Shown here in pieces: positions 18,278-25,280 of a stretch of DNA of 64,000 bases (position 1 is its first letter; every line of letters begins with the position of its first letter). The DNA lies in assembly GCF_014931715.1 (NCBI RefSeq), contig NZ_CP063164.1, positions 1,488,001 to 1,552,000 of the forward strand, given 5' to 3'. A program made the position numbers and the translations under genes. Source of the stretch: Sulfurovum indicum (lineage in GTDB: Bacteria; Campylobacterota; Campylobacteria; Campylobacterales; Sulfurovaceae). The notes under the pieces are model-generated. The model made no database searches and had not been told where the DNA came from. It was given only the letters and a program-made list of their open reading frames with translations.

Positions 18278-19132
18278 CTACACCTTCAACGCTTTCAGAC
18301 GCTGCTCCAGTGCGCCGACATAAGAGCTGCCGTAAAGTGCAGCATGCACCAGCAAAGGATAGATCTGATAGAGCGGTACTTTCACATCCTCAAAATCCTT
18401 ACTGAGGGAGTGTACCCTGGTATAGTATTCAAAAAAGGTATCTCCAAAGGTATCAAAAAGCAGAATGAATGCCAGCTCCATCTCCCTGTCTCCAAAATAG
18501 ATCGCAGGATCGATCAGTACTGTATCTTTAATATTAAACAATATGTTTCCACTCCACAGATCTCCGTGAAGCAGTGAGGGAGTGATGGCGGAGATATCGA
18601 TACGCTTGTAAAGATCCCGACATAAACCGTCAAGCCTATCTGTCATCTCCTTGGAGATCACCCCTTTCTCATAACATATCCTGACCATAGGCATGATACG
18701 CATCTGCCCAAGGAAAAGTGCCCAGTTGTACTGTGTCTGTTCATTGATCTGCCCAAACGGTCCTATTGTAGTATCGTAATAGTAGCCGTACATTCTGCTT
18801 TCATTTGTGATACTGTGAAGACGTGACAATACTTTTGCCGCTTCAACCTCCTGTGTACACCGGGGTACCCTGCTCTCTTCGATGAATTCCATCAGCAGGT
18901 GTTGTTCGGAAACATCAAAGAGTGTGGGAACCCGTATTTCATATTTGTTAATATCTGACAACATCTTTGCCTCTGTATAGAGTCTTGAGGTAGGTTCAGA
19001 GGTTTTTAGGAGATATTTATGCATGGAGGTTTGCAAAGTATAAACAGGACCTATCTGGCCCTGGGTCAAAAAATCTGTAGAGACTATCTTATCATTAAGA
19101 AGATCTTGAAAATATGCTGTATCTATCTGCAC
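18278..19132 (-). CDS. Fructosamine kinase family protein (ketosamine-3-kinase-like)
   Basis: 284 residues with the aminoglycoside-phosphotransferase/FN3K fold: LLHGDLWSGNILF carries the catalytic Asp and Asn, and VLIDPAIYFGDREMELAF is the family metal-binding DPA(I/V)YYGDRE signature. Members phosphorylate ketosamines or ribulosamines on glycated proteins and small molecules so that the sugar falls off. About 60 codons of the 3' end are repeated at 13130-13302, on the far side of the glycoside-hydrolase segment, so the DNA between is an insertion next to this gene. Confidence 0.88.
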   Translation of the reverse strand: MQIDTAYFQDLLNDKIVSTDFLTQGQIGPVYTLQTSMHKYLLKTSEPTSRLYTEAKMLSDINKYEIRVPTLFDVSEQHLLMEFIEESRVPRCTQEVEAAKVLSRLHSITNESRMYGYYYDTTIGPFGQINEQTQYNWALFLGQMRIMPMVRICYEKGVISKEMTDRLDGLCRDLYKRIDISAITPSLLHGDLWSGNILFNIKDTVLIDPAIYFGDREMELAFILLFDTFGDTFFEYYTRVHSLSKDFEDVKVPLYQIYPLLVHAALYGSSYVGALEQRLKALKV

Positions 19133-19259
19133 CTTTTACCTTTACACATCCTTTTGGTACGTTAGAGTAATCTGCACCCTGCTTCGTCTATCAAAGCGTT
19201 TCAAAGATGAGCGTACAGCCAAGCTCCACAATAGTACGCTTCACTTTTGATACTGGTTT

Positions 19260-19478
19260 TCAGCCTATGTCCAGGCCGTCCCAGAACTCATCATAATCCA
19301 AATTGGTCATCGAGGCATCCTCTTCGATCCCTTTTTCAATAAGCTTTTGCTGTTCTTCTTCAAAATAGCGCTGCAGTGCTTCCTCGAGCATCGTATTGAT
19401 ATCTTTCTTCAGAAGTTCAGAAAAGGCCTGAAGATTCTCTACTGTATCCGGTTTAAGTTCTATAGTGAAACTGTCCAT
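19260..19478 (-). CDS. Small ribbon-helix-helix-like protein
   Basis: 72 residues starting with a beta-type segment (DSFTIELKPDTVENLQAFSE) and followed by two helices (LLKKDINTMLEEALQRYFEE), the layout of RHH/CopG repressors and some antitoxins. The acidic tail (EEDASMTNLDYDEFWDGLDI) could contact a partner. Its ATG overlaps the stop of the MoxR gene by one base (TAATG), so the two are translationally coupled. No toxin gene follows it; autoregulation of the MoxR unit is a possible role. Confidence 0.6.
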   Translation of the reverse strand: MDSFTIELKPDTVENLQAFSELLKKDINTMLEEALQRYFEEEQQKLIEKGIEEDASMTNLDYDEFWDGLDIG

Positions 19479-20491
19479 TATCGTTTTGCCTTATTTAACA
19501 TTTTTTCCCGTTCATCAGGTTCAAACCCTTCGGGTATCGGTACCTGTTCGAGAATAATATTGACGATATCATCTTTCGTCCTCTTATTGACCTGAGAGTG
19601 TTCACTTGCAATCATTCTGTGGCGAAACACATCATGGATGACTGCCTGAACATCCTTTATGTCTACTTCATCTCTGCCTTGCAGCCAGGCATGTGCCTTT
19701 GCACACTTTTGCAGAGCGATGGAACCGCGGGGACTTACACCGATCTCGATCATCACACTAAGCTGTTTACTGTAACGCATCGGATAGCGTGTTGCAAATA
19801 CAAGTTCCACAATGTAGTGCCCCAGAGCATCATCTACTTTGACCCTGGCAACCTCTTTTTGTGCTGCAAAGATAAGTTCCTGCGGCAACTTTTCTTTGAC
19901 GACGGAAGAGTGGTACTTCTCCTCCTGTACCAGTTTGAGGATTTTAAACTCCGATTCCATATCGACATACCCGATCTCTACATGCATCAGAAAACGGTCC
20001 TTCTGTGCTTCCGAGAGAGGGTAGGTCCCCTCCTGTTCAATAGGGTTCTGTGTTGCCATGACAATAAAAAGCTGAGGAAGCCTGATCGTCTGTCCTGCAA
20101 CAGTGACCTGATGCTCCTCCATCGCTTCAAGCATTGCTGACTGAACTTTTGCCGGAGCCCGGTTGATCTCATCTGCCAATATAATATTTCCAAATATTGG
20201 ACCTCTGTGGAAACGGAAGTGCTTTTTACCGTTTTCTTCGTAAAGACGCTCCTCCCCTATAATATCTGAAGGTGAGAGGTCCGGCGTGAACTGTATGCGT
20301 GAGAATTTCGCATCGATCACATTGGCCATTGAACGCACTATCCTTGTTTTTGCAAGTCCTGGAAGTCCTTCTACCAACAGGTTCCCGTCAGCAAGCAGAC
20401 CAATGATAAAACGGTCGACAATATGCTTTTGCCCTATTACCGCATCATTCATGCGTTCCCGCAAAAGCTGTATACCTTCTCTTGCTGTCAT
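19478..20491 (-). CDS. MoxR family AAA+ ATPase
   Basis: About 337 residues with Walker A GLPGLAKTR (the GLPG(L/T)(A/G)KT form typical of MoxR), Walker B ILADEINRAPAK, sensor-1 IVMATQNPIEQEGTYPLSEA and a C-terminal lid domain. MoxR proteins act as chaperone-like ATPases that activate or assemble partner complexes, generally with DUF58 and VWA-domain proteins. None of those partners is next to it here. The start at 20491 is chosen because AAGGAG lies 6 bases upstream; the open frame extends 16 codons further without a ribosome-binding site. It is coupled to the small RHH-like gene downstream. Confidence 0.88.
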   Translation of the reverse strand: MTAREGIQLLRERMNDAVIGQKHIVDRFIIGLLADGNLLVEGLPGLAKTRIVRSMANVIDAKFSRIQFTPDLSPSDIIGEERLYEENGKKHFRFHRGPIFGNIILADEINRAPAKVQSAMLEAMEEHQVTVAGQTIRLPQLFIVMATQNPIEQEGTYPLSEAQKDRFLMHVEIGYVDMESEFKILKLVQEEKYHSSVVKEKLPQELIFAAQKEVARVKVDDALGHYIVELVFATRYPMRYSKQLSVMIEIGVSPRGSIALQKCAKAHAWLQGRDEVDIKDVQAVIHDVFRHRMIASEHSQVNKRTKDDIVNIILEQVPIPEGFEPDEREKMLNKAKR

Positions 20492-20589
20492 ACTACTCCT
20501 TCTAAAAGTAAAGATATTGTAACATAAATCACAATACACTACTGCAATAAATCGCTTCTCTTTACAGGCTTCTGCTCTTCATTCCCACT

Positions 20590-20615
20590 CGTTCCATATC
20601 TCCCGATATGGAACG
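20590..20615. repeat. REP palindrome, family 1, copy 1
   Basis: Arms CGTTCCATATC and GATATGGAACG (11 bp, perfect) around a TCCC loop. It lies 16 bases past the 3' end of the RAYT gene. The tetramer ACTC precedes it. The same hairpin recurs at 21191, 21865 and 22101, twice in inverted orientation as judged by the loop. Confidence 0.85.
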
Positions 20616-20631
20616 CATATCAATATCCAAA

Positions 20632-21138
20632 CTACCAAAATCTTTCCACTTCGATCAACCCTGCTATGCCTTTATAATCCCTTGCAGAACTATATCGCCA
20701 ATGTACCGCTTCGTCGACATATCCCCTTTTGACTGGATTTTGATGAATATACGCTATCTTGGATATCATCATGGCATCTGTCTGTATCAGTTTTGGCTGA
20801 TATCCCTCTTCCCATACTTGATAATTTGTTGCTTTATGATGTGCTTTTTTATAAAACTGAAATTGCTCTAAAATAGTTTTGGCATTCTCTTTTTTCAATA
20901 GCTCCAAAAGTGCTTTTGCTGTATATTGTTTGAACGATTTCATACTTTTTTCGACATCATCACTTTGTATTACATAAGCATAGAGTTTTAAGTGATCTTT
21001 TTTTTGTAAAAACCGAAGAGAATCTATGACGATTTGTACACTCTCTTTGCGTGTAAAAAGTGGCAACCAATGAAGCACTGTACATGTCACAAAATGTGGA
21101 TGCGTCGGTTCATATACTTTGTATCTGCTTCTTCCCAT
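20632..21138 (-). CDS. REP-associated tyrosine transposase (RAYT), HUH segment deleted
   Basis: 168 residues of the TnpA_REP/Y1 transposase family: N-terminal MGRSRYKVYEPTHPHFVTCT, then LKLYAYVI, a FKQYTAKALLELLKKE helix, and the C-terminal YIHQNPVKRGYV with the candidate catalytic Tyr, ending HWRYSSARDYKG. In family members the segment after (L)YAYVI reads like MPNHxHLI, giving the His-hydrophobic-His metal site; here YAYVI runs straight into QSDDVEKSMKSF, an in-frame loss of about nine residues that removes both histidines. The protein should be catalytically dead as a nuclease. It is bracketed by inverted REP hairpins at 20590 and 21191, the expected substrate of this enzyme family. Confidence 0.85.
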   Translation of the reverse strand: MGRSRYKVYEPTHPHFVTCTVLHWLPLFTRKESVQIVIDSLRFLQKKDHLKLYAYVIQSDDVEKSMKSFKQYTAKALLELLKKENAKTILEQFQFYKKAHHKATNYQVWEEGYQPKLIQTDAMMISKIAYIHQNPVKRGYVDEAVHWRYSSARDYKGIAGLIEVERFW

Positions 21139-21221
21139 GATTTTATTCTATCGATATTGGGCTTATTGGTTTATTGAATTTGAGGTATGCATTCCATATC
21201 GGGAGATATGGAACGAGTAAA
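20990..21221. repeat. 232-bp direct duplication, left copy
   Basis: Covers the first 49 codons of the RAYT gene, its upstream region and the REP at 21191. It matches 21900-22131 base for base at a constant offset of 910, except one difference found by eye (T at 21151, G at 22061). The near identity indicates a recent event. Confidence 0.9.
21191..21214. repeat. REP palindrome, family 1, copy 2
   Basis: ATTCCATATC and GATATGGAAC around a GGGA loop, 9-bp arms, inverted relative to copy 1. It is followed by GAGT and lies just before the promoter of the toxin gene. Confidence 0.85.
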
Positions 21222-21223
21222 AC

Positions 21224-21253
21224 TTGACACACCTGTATCCTTTTGGATACAAT
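21224..21253 (+). promoter_or_regulatory. Toxin-antitoxin promoter with overlapping operator
   Basis: TTGACA at 21224-21229 and TACAAT at 21248-21253 are spaced by 18 bases. Between and overlapping them is a perfect palindrome, TGTATCC - TTTT - GGATACA (21233-21250), well placed for autorepression by the antitoxin HTH. The expected transcription start falls at or next to the toxin ATG at 21260, and no Shine-Dalgarno sequence is present. Confidence 0.7.
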
Positions 21254-21259
21254 TATCCC

Positions 21260-21559
21260 ATGTATGAAGTCAAAATGACAAAGACCTTTTCAAAGTGGTT
21301 GAGCAAACTCAAGGATATGAAAGGGCGTATCGCAGTAGCCCGTCGCATAGAGAGAATGAGTCACGGGAACTTTGGTGATGTCAAATCTGTTGGCACATCT
21401 ATCTCCGAGCTCAGGATCACGACAGGTCCGGGATACAGAGTCTACTTTGCACAAAAAAATGGTCGGATTATCATTTTATTGGTAGGCGGAGACAAGTCTA
21501 CCCAGACAAAAGATATAGAAAAAGCAGAAGCACTGCTAAAGGAGTACAACGATGAATAA
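21260..21559 (+). CDS. RelE/ParE-superfamily toxin (HigB-like addiction module killer)
   Basis: 99 residues from the ATG at 21260: EVKMTKTFSKWLSKLKDMKG, then IAVARRIERM, ELRITTGPGYRVYF and ILLVGGDKSTQTKDIEKA. The RxTxGxGYRVYF strand and the GGDKSTQ segment are hallmarks of the HigB-type killer family, which as ribosome-dependent mRNA interferases cut mRNA or otherwise block growth. Toxin-first order matches HigBA. It overlaps the antitoxin gene by 8 bases and has a strong promoter with an operator palindrome directly upstream, possibly giving leaderless mRNA. Confidence 0.87.
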   Translation: MYEVKMTKTFSKWLSKLKDMKGRIAVARRIERMSHGNFGDVKSVGTSISELRITTGPGYRVYFAQKNGRIIILLVGGDKSTQTKDIEKAEALLKEYNDE

Positions 21560-21845
21560 AGAATTGATCCCTTTTGATCTAGTAGAATATTTGGACAATG
21601 AAGAAGCAATGGCAGAATATCTTTCCCAAGTACTCGAAGATGGAGATAATGATGAGTTTCTAAGAGCTATAGGGTATCTCGCCAAAGCCAAAGGCATGGC
21701 GCAAATTGCCAAAGAGACAGGCATGGGGAGAGAAAGCCTATATAAGGCGTTTCGTCCCAACGCCAAGCCACGCTTTGATACAGTCATGAAAGTACTTCAT
21801 GCTTTGAAGCTCCAGTTGACAGCAGCACCACAGTTGCATCAATAG
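21552..21845 (+). CDS. HTH antitoxin of addiction module (HigA-like)
   Basis: 97 residues with the family opening FDLVEYLDNEEAMAEYLSQV and a Cro/CI-type HTH (MAQIAKETGMGRESLYKAF) ahead of a short tail. Such antidotes bind the partner toxin and repress the shared operon. The coupled start inside the toxin gene, an operator palindrome upstream, and its confinement between REP hairpins at 21191 and 21865 mark it as a self-contained cassette. Confidence 0.87.
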   Translation: MNKELIPFDLVEYLDNEEAMAEYLSQVLEDGDNDEFLRAIGYLAKAKGMAQIAKETGMGRESLYKAFRPNAKPRFDTVMKVLHALKLQLTAAPQLHQ

Positions 21846-21864
21846 CGTATCTCTATCTCACTCG

Positions 21865-21900
21865 TTACTCGTTCCATATCTCCCGATATGGAACGAGTAA
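21865..21900. repeat. REP palindrome, family 1, copy 3 (extended)
   Basis: TTACTCGTTCCATATC and its exact inverse GATATGGAACGAGTAA flank a TCCC loop: 16-bp perfect arms, the longest of the four copies. It abuts the right-hand 232-bp duplication with no gap and may be a fusion of two REP half-ends. Confidence 0.88.
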
Positions 21901-21903
21901 AGT

Positions 21904-22048
21904 GATCTTTTTTTTGTAAAAACCGAAGAGAATCTATGACGATTTGTACACTCTCTTTGCGTGTAAAAAGTGGCAACCAATGAAGCACTGTACATGTCAC
22001 AAAATGTGGATGCGTCGGTTCATATACTTTGTATCTGCTTCTTCCCAT
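21904..22048 (-). pseudogene. Truncated RAYT copy (5' end only)
   Basis: Encodes the first 48 residues of the RAYT at 21138, identical through LRFLQKKDH, then breaks at the duplication border and runs into REP copy 3 in another sequence. It has no catalytic part. The break lies about eight codons upstream of the place where the full-length copy has lost its HUH motif. Confidence 0.88.
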
Positions 22049-22100
22049 GATTTTATTCTAGCGATATTGGGCTTATTGGTTTATTGAATTTGAGGTATGC

Positions 22101-22124
22101 ATTCCATATCGGGAGATATGGAAC
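22101..22124. repeat. REP palindrome, family 1, copy 4
   Basis: Same sequence as copy 2 (GGGA loop, 9-bp arms, GAGTAA after it), carried by the right duplication. It forms the border between the mobile block and the AT-rich unknown genes. Confidence 0.85.
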
Positions 22125-22179
22125 GAGTAAACCAACTATTATAAATATTACGAAATAAAGTATCATTAATTATATGTAT

Positions 22180-22698
22180 TTAATTTTTCATATAAAGTAA
22201 ATTAATGAAATCATCTAAAACTCTATATCCATTAGCCTCTGATATTTCACCACCAGTGTTTATCATTGAGGCAATATTTGAGTCAATAGTAAGATTAACT
22301 GCAACTACAATTCCAAGATTATATATGCCTTGAATATGTTGTGGATTATTATATGTATAGTTTTGAACATCTTTAATAACCATATCAATGTATACATTAG
22401 ACCAACTTAACTTATCTTTCATATATAGTTTTTGTAGACCTAATGCTTTATTTTCAATATCATTTAAATCTTTATTATAATGATGTCCAAGTTCATATTG
22501 ATAAGTTAGAATATAAAATAACCCATTCAAAAATACAAAAGTTATAATTTTTTGTTCTCTATCTAGCTGTGTACCGGAATAAAAAAACTTTTTAATGTCT
22601 CTATATTGTAGTACATTAGATACTTTATTATGTATAAAATCATATCTATTTCTAGCATTACCATTAAATGCATTAGCTAAATCTCCAAAGAATCCCAT
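22180..22698 (-). CDS. Hypothetical protein, MGFF-type N-terminus (second of pair)
   Basis: 172 residues, no recognised domain, no signal peptide. The N-terminus MGFFGDLANAF resembles that of the upstream gene (MGFFSSLFSN), an amphipathic start that could touch a membrane. The rest looks alpha-helical (FVFLNGLFYILTYQYELGHH; NLGIVVAVNLTIDSNIASMI). The ATG directly follows the TAA of the upstream gene with no gap, so the two are surely one operon. AT content is clearly higher than in the housekeeping part of the window, suggesting recent acquisition. Confidence 0.65.
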   Translation of the reverse strand: MGFFGDLANAFNGNARNRYDFIHNKVSNVLQYRDIKKFFYSGTQLDREQKIITFVFLNGLFYILTYQYELGHHYNKDLNDIENKALGLQKLYMKDKLSWSNVYIDMVIKDVQNYTYNNPQHIQGIYNLGIVVAVNLTIDSNIASMINTGGEISEANGYRVLDDFINLLYMKN

Positions 22699-23127
22699 TT
22701 AGATATCCTTACTAATTGGATTAAGAATATCCAATAATTTCATTGGAGCAAAACTATCTCCATTAGCCCATGCACTAATTGCATTCCCTCCTATAACCAT
22801 GTATTCCATATAATACTCATTAGTTGTATTATCCATGAGTTCATTAGCTATGTAACGCACTTTATCAGATGGAACGTTTAATTCGTTCATTAAAAATGCT
22901 TTTAGTATTGCTATTGTTTCTGAATCACTGATGTTGTTATGTTGAGCAACATAATCTATAACACCAAAAAAATACATATACATTTTCATCTTGTTATCAT
23001 CTGACTTAATTAAATCTTTAGTAACCATTGCTAAAGATGCATCTTTGAATATTGTTATATATTCAAGAACTTTTTGATCATAACTTACTTTTGCTTTGTT
23101 ACTAAATAAACTACTAAAAAATCCCAT
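22699..23127 (-). CDS. Hypothetical protein, MGFF-type N-terminus (first of pair)
   Basis: 142 residues from ATG 23127 (GGAG stands 5 bases upstream; the frame can also open with TTG 23130). MGFFSSLFSNKAKV is followed by mainly helical sequence (ISDSETIAILKAFLMNELNV; VRYIANELMDNTTNEYYMEY). No catalytic motif is seen. It is coupled to the next gene (TAA then ATG). The shared MGFF start suggests that the two proteins are related or target the same site. Function unknown; an immunity or phage-conflict role is only a guess from the neighbourhood. Confidence 0.65.
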   Translation of the reverse strand: MGFFSSLFSNKAKVSYDQKVLEYITIFKDASLAMVTKDLIKSDDNKMKMYMYFFGVIDYVAQHNNISDSETIAILKAFLMNELNVPSDKVRYIANELMDNTTNEYYMEYMVIGGNAISAWANGDSFAPMKLLDILNPISKDI

Positions 23128-23490
23128 CAATTCTCCTTTTAGAATAGTGTATCTTCATTAAGTGTCAATTTAAATCATATAACAAGAAATAAACAAGGTA
23201 ATTACTATAGAATATCTACTTAATATTCAAATATAACTTAAATAGCTATAGCTAGTCGAGACCTGCCCAAGTCTTCAAACCAAATTCAAAGTTAGACCTT
23301 GATTCTACATAAGGCTACATTTTGTCTGCCTGAGTACGCAGTCAGAGGTTAATATTCAAGTGAACTATGCAGTTTTTCTTGTCCCAAAGCTTCAGCTTGG
23401 GATGTATATATGTCTGATGCATCTCCAAAAATCTCATAATGAAATAAAAAGATGATACACTTCTCCTATAGAAAGAAATAGATATACGTA
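23128..23490. other. Non-coding AT-rich stretch before decayed RAYT
   Basis: No supportable gene; an 85-codon frame on the minus strand (23342-23599) overlaps the RAYT remnant and looks accidental. It contains the REP-like hairpin at 23382-23402 and the presumed decayed 5' half of a RAYT. Confidence 0.4.
23382..23402. repeat. REP-like palindrome, family 2, copy 1 (diverged)
   Basis: TCCCAA - AGCTTCAGC - TTGGGA, an imperfect version of the hairpin at 23701 and 27706. It lies where the 5' REP of the decayed RAYT would be expected. Confidence 0.6.
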
Positions 23491-23681
23491 TTTCATCCTC
23501 AGCTGATGCAAACAGATGCCATAATGACAAAATGCCCCTTGAGGGTATAAATAAGATACAATATATACATGAAAACCCTGTAAAAAGAGGGTATGTCAAT
23601 GAAGTTTAACATTGGAGATATAGTTCTTTCAGGGACTATGAAGGTGTTCAGCGCTTACTTAAAATAGAGAGGTTCTGGTGA
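23491..23681 (+). pseudogene. Decayed RAYT transposase, C-terminal remnant
   Basis: Plus-strand translation gives HPQLMQTDAIM, matching PKLIQTDAMM of the intact family member at 20632. After a frame shift it reads INKIQYIHENPVKRGYVNEV, then an in-frame stop (TAA), then HWRYSSFRDYEGVQRLLKIE ending RFW and a stop. The catalytic-Tyr region is thus recognisable but broken by one frameshift and one nonsense codon. It is flanked by family-2 REP hairpins at 23382 and 23701, as a RAYT should be. Confidence 0.85.
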
Positions 23682-23700
23682 TGAAAGAATCAAGTATGCA

Positions 23701-23722
23701 TCCCCAAGCTGGAGCCTGGGGA
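23701..23722. repeat. REP palindrome, family 2, copy 2
   Basis: TCCCCA - AGCTGGAGCC - TGGGGA, followed by CGAG. The same core occurs at 27706-27731, so the two hairpins bracket about 4 kb of AT-rich accessory genes. Confidence 0.75.
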
Positions 23723-23750
23723 CGAGAAAAGCTAATAATAAGAGAGCATA

Positions 23751-25181
23751 ATGAGAATATTTTTAGTGACATTATTATTTATGACAAGTTTATTTAGTAA
23801 AAGTATTGATTACGATAGTGATTGGGTTAAAGACTTACCTAAAAATGAACAAATTTGTGTAGTTATGGATTTATCAAAAAGAGTTAATGAAAATTTAAAT
23901 ACTTTAGATAAACCAAAAACAAGTGAAGACTTTATGTGGAATCTTAAAACAGAGGTGTATTCTAAAGGGTATATATCTAAATTAATAACAAAAGATATTC
24001 ACTTAAAAAAAATATTTGATATGAACATTGATTTATTGGTTCAATTTATTAGGGGTAATATTGATTCAAAATCGCTTCAGTCAGCAATGGAAAAAAACAC
24101 TTTGAAACTTATAGAGTATTTAAAGGGTAACTATAAAGTTGAAAACTGTCGAAGGTATCAAAGTTTTTATAAAAATAAAATTGAGGAATCTTTTAAAATT
24201 TTAATGGGATATGCAAAGCTTGCAGCCCTAGATAATAATCAAAAACAACGAAATAAAAAGAAGGTTGAAATAAAAAAGCTCTCAGAAGAACAAATGAATC
24301 TTATTAAAGTCGTAATAAATACAGAGGGTTTTATTAATGAAGACTTATATAATGAATTCTGGAAAGGTATTAAAACTTACAAACTAAATCAAGAATCAAG
24401 GAAACTAATAGAAGAAGAAATGATATTTGTTCAACAAATTCAATTTGAAATTTGGAACTCGGCTTTGGAATCTATAAAACAAAAAAAAGTTTATAAAACT
24501 GAAAAACTAAAAAAATTAATCCAAAAAGCATATACTTTATTTTCAAAAAACCCAACATATGATTATAAACAAATACAATCATCAATTGATAAAATAGATA
24601 TTTTACTGAATTCAGCAGTTGATCAAACGCCATATTATGCAAATGGTAATGTTATCTATATTACACAAGATTTAGTCAATCAGGTATTGTCAGGACTTGA
24701 TGCATCAATAGAAAGAATTAAAATGTTAATTGAACCAAATTGGAATCCTATTGTAAAAGAAAGATATTTAAATGATTATGCTAATGTACTTTGGCATTTA
24801 CCGTTAACAAAAAGCTTTGAAATAATAAAAATAGATGGTGTTGATAAAAAATTTATTAGTTATTCCTCAATAATGGATTTTAATAGTGTGGTTAGCATTT
24901 CATTTATTGAATCAAAAATATCTAATACAAGAGCTTGTATAAAAGGAATAGCCAATCGTTTAGGAGAAGATACCCCTATTATATTAGATAAATATTTTAA
25001 TGGTTTTTCAGCATCAGAAGCATCATTTAATATAAATGATACAAATGGCAAGGTATATATAAATGCACAATGTATCGCAACCAAGAATCATCAGTACTCT
25101 ATACTCTCAATTTCAAATAACAATGTAGATAGTCTAAATTATTATAATGAACTGTTAAAAAAATTAATCATTAAGAAATAA
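23751..25181 (+). CDS. Hypothetical exported protein
   Basis: 476 residues with a clear signal peptide (MRIFLVTLLFMTSLFSKS) and no membrane helix afterwards, so likely periplasmic or secreted. The body is rich in Lys, Asn and Ile with helical stretches (IQKAYTLFSKNPTYDYKQIQ; LDASIERIKMLIE) and a beta-rich end. No known motif is recognised. The gene is very AT-rich, lies just inside the family-2 REP at 23701, and has no partner on the same strand until 27 kb. It ends 100 bases before a convergent small membrane-protein gene. Confidence 0.7.
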   Translation: MRIFLVTLLFMTSLFSKSIDYDSDWVKDLPKNEQICVVMDLSKRVNENLNTLDKPKTSEDFMWNLKTEVYSKGYISKLITKDIHLKKIFDMNIDLLVQFIRGNIDSKSLQSAMEKNTLKLIEYLKGNYKVENCRRYQSFYKNKIEESFKILMGYAKLAALDNNQKQRNKKKVEIKKLSEEQMNLIKVVINTEGFINEDLYNEFWKGIKTYKLNQESRKLIEEEMIFVQQIQFEIWNSALESIKQKKVYKTEKLKKLIQKAYTLFSKNPTYDYKQIQSSIDKIDILLNSAVDQTPYYANGNVIYITQDLVNQVLSGLDASIERIKMLIEPNWNPIVKERYLNDYANVLWHLPLTKSFEIIKIDGVDKKFISYSSIMDFNSVVSISFIESKISNTRACIKGIANRLGEDTPIILDKYFNGFSASEASFNINDTNGKVYINAQCIATKNHQYSILSISNNNVDSLNYYNELLKKLIIKK

Positions 25182-25280
25182 AAAATTCACAATCATTTTT
25201 TTGATATTCATTTAGTTAAAGTATCACTATGATTATGTCGAACTAAATTGAGAGGCGGTTAAATATGAGTTTATTAACTC

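Larger units (their letters stand above)
21900..22131. repeat. 232-bp direct duplication, right copy
   Basis: Second copy of 20990-21221, fused at its left end directly to REP copy 3. It brings with it the truncated RAYT 5' end and REP copy 4. Confidence 0.9.

Noticed and set aside
20590-22131. CRISPR array suggested by four similar palindromes
   Set aside because: Only four copies, in alternating orientation, with spacings of hundreds of bases and a RAYT gene beside them; no cas genes.
23342-23599. 85-codon minus-strand frame
   Set aside because: It overlaps, in antisense, a clear RAYT remnant and a REP-like hairpin.
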